A DNA stretch of 64,000 bases from assembly GCF_963678635.1 (NCBI RefSeq), contig NC_087063.1, positions 81,947,574 to 82,011,573 of the forward strand, given 5' to 3'. This DNA comes from Symsagittifera roscoffensis (Eukaryota; Xenacoelomorpha; Acoela; Convolutidae). The notes under the pieces were generated by a model. It ran no database searches. It saw only the letters and a program-made list of their open reading frames with translations, and had not been told where the DNA came from. Positions 60,696 to 64,000 of this stretch are shown piece by piece. Every line of letters starts with the position of its first letter. Position 1 is the first letter of the stretch. The position numbers were made by a program, and so were the translations under genes.

Positions 60696-61985
60696 GCTAA
60701 TTCACTCAGCGTTCAGGGAAACTGACCCAGTGTTTCTAGGATCCGTTGCTGCCGCGATAACAGCTGATTTTATCATACGTTTTGTCTCGCTCCTTTTTAA
60801 TTCAGCCATTTGCATTGAGTGCACACGGGTAACAAGTCACTGCCAAATCCAGGTGTTGCCTTCGTTTGTGGAATTTTTTCGCCACTTTTCTCCCAAACAC
60901 AGCTACAAGCCTGAAATCAAAACTTCAATCGGCTTGGTCAGTCCACGGTCCCAGCCATAGCAATAATTTGGGTAGTCAAAAGTGGATTCGCAAGGCGAAA
61001 ATTTTTTGGGATGAATGCATACTTTGCGACCTATTTCCATTGAAAGCGATTAAAAGAAAAATACCAGAGCCTTGGCGGTTTCGCAAAAATTAGTGGCTAA
61101 AAAGAATTTATCTCAAGTTGGTTTTCTTCCCACTTTGACTGCTGGCTGCGCCATGTCAAAAAAGTTGAAACGACGGTGTAGATTTTCAATTTGAAGCGTA
61201 ACTTGATACATTTTTCAACATAAATCTTATAAATGCGTTAAAGGAAAACAAAACGCGCTAGGAAGAATGATTCACAGCGTGATAAAATGGACTAAAACTT
61301 ATATGAACTTATACGATCGAGATTAATCATTGTATTACACAGTTTAACTTTGATAAACAGCTGATTGTTTCGTTTTAAATTAAGGTAAACTACTTTGAAA
61401 GTAAAACAAAAAATTTAAATTATACTAACTAAAAATAGCAATTGAAGTACTTGCCGAATTAAGGCTATGCTCTAAAAGGCTTGCATCGATTAAAATTTGT
61501 TAATCTTTTAGCCGCCCTTCAATGTTTCCTTGTTTGATTTCAAAAGTTTTGTTCTTGATTTCTTAAACACTAGCTCGGGATCATTTTTTTCTTATTGCTT
61601 CTGTAAGTTCTATTTTGAATTAAATTGATGACTTTCAGAATTAAACTTTTCCATCACGTTTTCAAGCAGAGGCACGTTTTCAAGAAGAGTTTTAAAAAAG
61701 CTAGGTTAACACTCGAAACAGCGCAATACAAGTGGTCTAGGCCAAAAAAATCCGAAGCGATTGGACTAAAGAAAAAAAAAGAAAAAAAAAGACTAATTAG
61801 TGTAAAAAGAGCCGATAAAATCTAGGAAAAAAACCACAAATCTAAAACAACTAAGTAACTCTTCCTACTTATCTACCTGTTTTCTACGTATATCTCTAGA
61901 AAACAGTGGTGAAAAGAAAACATATTTAAAACCAATTTCAATCTGATCCAGTAATTTGAATGATAGCCTGATCAGTTAACTAAAA
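60696..61985. other. Intergenic, no gene seen
   Basis: Only short low-complexity ORFs occur, for example a Lys-rich one at 61625-61825. No RNA gene or repeat was recognised. Confidence 0.4.
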
Positions 61986-61989
61986 AGAC

Positions 61990-63680
61990 TGCATTGTGAT
62001 GTGATTAATAATGTTAATGCAAACGCCATCTTATATTGTCAGCAGTATACGAAAAACTCCATAACAGAGCTGTTATTAATGCTACGCAGTACTCAAAGGC
62101 GAACAACTTTGTCGCAATTCCTTTTGACAAAGTCTGGCAAAATTATCTGCTGCAGAAGAAAAAACATTCAATGCTGAACTGTGTGTTTTGAGGGGAAGTG
62201 ATCTTATATCTGAAGACCTTTATAAAAATTCTCGCACTACTGGTATTCAAATATCTCGATTGTATGGTCTTGCACAATTTCACAAAAACAACACACTATG
62301 GAGACCTATTATTATTATGCCTGGCTCTTGTTATCAAAATTTTTCTGCAACTCTAGCCAACGTTCTCGCAGAGGTGCCACAATGTAGCATGCAGACGAGA
62401 AAAGACCTCATTCCCAGCGATTTATATCTGCTATTTGTTTGGGTTCAGAAATGCAGTTGGTTTCATTTGACGTTACTAGTCTCTTTACGATGGTACCGGT
62501 GACTGAAACAATATATCGGTTCTTGTTGGTTGTTAGGTTGAGAACCAAGACTTATTACGTTTTTGAGCAGATGTTCAACTTTTTTTTCCATCACGACGGC
62601 AGTGCTATGTGTTAGCCATTGGGGCCTTAGCTTGCTAACGCGTTTATCTCATAGTTCGACTACATAATTTCCGAGGGAAGGTTTTCTTAGTATCGTTATA
62701 TGGATAATAACCTTACTTCCATCAATGTATCTGACACAGAATCAGTTGTCAATTATCTTAACAGTCTGAATGAGAACCTGAAATTTACTTGTGAACACTA
62801 GACTTTTTGCAGTTAACCTTTTTAAAAGATTTTTCCGAGCAGGGATCTGGTACCAGCTTATCCATTACTTGGTACCACAAACCTACAGATACTGAAATGA
62901 GTATGAACTTCAACGCTGTTGCTCCTACGAGTAATAAACGTTCGAGCGTAGCAGGCATGGTTGTACAGTGTTTATCATTCATGGTCATCCTGGTCCTTAT
63001 TTAATGGTTGGTTGAAATTAGGAATGTCCATATTTGAGAAAAACCAGTATGCTCCGGCGTTTTACAACCCTATTGTTAGAAATATACTTAACGATATTAT
63101 TAGAGCTGACCATGATTAAGCTGAACAGTCTAGTAAATCAAAGAAAAGTGATGACAAATTTTTTGCCTTTATTCAGTATCGTGGTTCTGTTACCGACAAT
63201 TTCTGCAAAAAAATTTATTCTGACGTTGACACTCCAGTTAGTTTTGAACTTCTTACTGAGAAATTACGACAATATATGTCTGCGCTTAAGGAGCTTGATC
63301 CTTTAATTTTCCGAAGTCGTGTCGTGTATACTTTGCTTGTGTAGGGTGCAACGCCCTTTAAGTCGGGCAAAGTGTCGGTCATCTTACATCTCTCGTCTGC
63401 GCAAACATAGTTAAAAGGCTGCTGCAGTTCGACAACATATAGATGCTTGCAAAATTCCAAAATCAACAATTCGGTCAAAAAAAACTTATTGAAGGCAGCA
63501 AAAATGTCAACTCTTTAATCATTGGAAGCTCTGAGTGTTTCCCTGTTAAGACCATCCATCAATACTCGCGAGGAATTCAAAAGGAAGGACTTGTTACACA
63601 GATAAAACTGACTCGAGTGGGGACGCGTGTAGTTGAGTATTGTTGCAACTTCGTTGTCGCCCACCAAGAACTTTTTTAAA
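61990..63680 (+). pseudogene. Decayed Penelope-like retroelement
   Basis: Pieces of the single Penelope-like ORF lie in order across several plus-strand frames. There is an N-terminal FVAIPFDK-type block (about 62105), then SRLYGLAQFHKNN and RPII (about 62250-62310), and VSFDVTSLFT (about 62460). The HDGSAM and PLGP blocks follow (about 62600), then RYMDN (about 62695) where active elements have a Y-x-D-D box, and HKPTDTEM with NKRSSVAGM (about 62878-62955). A final region with CVGCNAL and VGQSVGHLTS (about 63335-63390) resembles the GIY-YIG endonuclease. Many stops and frameshifts make it non-functional. Confidence 0.85.
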
Positions 63681-63829
63681 AGTTTCTTTCTGGTGCCACC
63701 AGTGTGTGTAATTTTATTGCTCTTTTTACAGTGTTCTTTTTTTCAGATACGTCCTAATGACGTGTCGGGTACTCGTAATACCTTGACTTTCTACTTCTTT
63801 TCTTTATTTATGACGATCTCTTTACAATT

Positions 63830-64000
63830 ATGATTTTGGATTTAGCTATGAATTTCATGTACAACAGCCCAGTCGTACAGGAACTTCAGAGAAGATTCAG
63901 AAGACTTGACATCATTGTGAATAATTTCATCAAAGGACTACAAAGTTTTCGATCGCCATCGACATATCAAAAGGAGTCACACATGGGGTTTTCTTCTTTC
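63830..64000 (+). CDS. Short ORF running off the right edge
   Basis: Open from ATG at 63830 to the window end (57 codons). The composition is balanced (QELQRRFRRLDIIVNNFIKG) and more gene-like than its surroundings. It may be the start of a gene or part of another mobile element. No family was recognised. Confidence 0.3.
   Translation, partial: MILDLAMNFMYNSPVVQELQRRFRRLDIIVNNFIKGLQSFRSPSTYQKESHMGFSSF

Overview
The window is AT-rich eukaryotic DNA, almost certainly from an invertebrate animal. The reasons are LTR retroelements with an envelope-like gene, a Penelope-like element with a GIY-YIG-type end, a LINE fragment, a TIR/MITE-like repeat and only one convincing cellular gene. The species cannot be named from the sequence alone.

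Most of the window (1-12094, 15852-34763, 40626-55217) is three copies of one large retrovirus-like LTR element, all on the minus strand. Copy B (15852-34763, 18.9 kb) is complete. It has two 410-bp LTRs with no difference found by eye, a 4-bp target duplication (AGTT), a primer-binding site two bases after the 5' LTR, and open genes throughout. In transcription order these are: ORF0 (77 aa, leader), ORF1 (155 aa, very basic), a single gag-pol ORF (2740 aa), two tiny hydrophobic ORFs (ORF3, 76 aa; ORF4, 62 aa), ORF5 (376 codons with no ATG, GTG or TTG), an envelope-like glycoprotein (872 aa) with a PTAP motif in its tail, and ORF7 (603 aa, unrecognised). The genes after gag-pol are packed with ATGA or 13-nt overlaps. 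Copy A (cut by the window start) is very similar but carries in-frame stops. Copy C is old, with target duplication GAAC, and lacks protease, most of RT and most of env.

12095-15847 is non-coding with simple repeats. 34768-37390 holds a TIR-flanked MITE-like repeat, a cluster of GGATTA/TAATCC words and long C runs. 37595-39700 is an intronless class-3 lipase gene fused to a Cys/His cluster and a J-like domain. Its 3' end is partly duplicated just downstream.

55222-61980 is mostly unidentified. It contains a diverged LTR/PBS remnant of the same family in the opposite orientation (57020-57215), flanked by two copies of a leader-like cassette. 61990-63680 is a decayed Penelope-like element on the plus strand. 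A short ORF runs off the right edge.

The interesting system is the giant element. It looks like a complex endogenous-retrovirus-like lineage with several unnamed accessory genes and an unexplained mode of translating its 3' genes.
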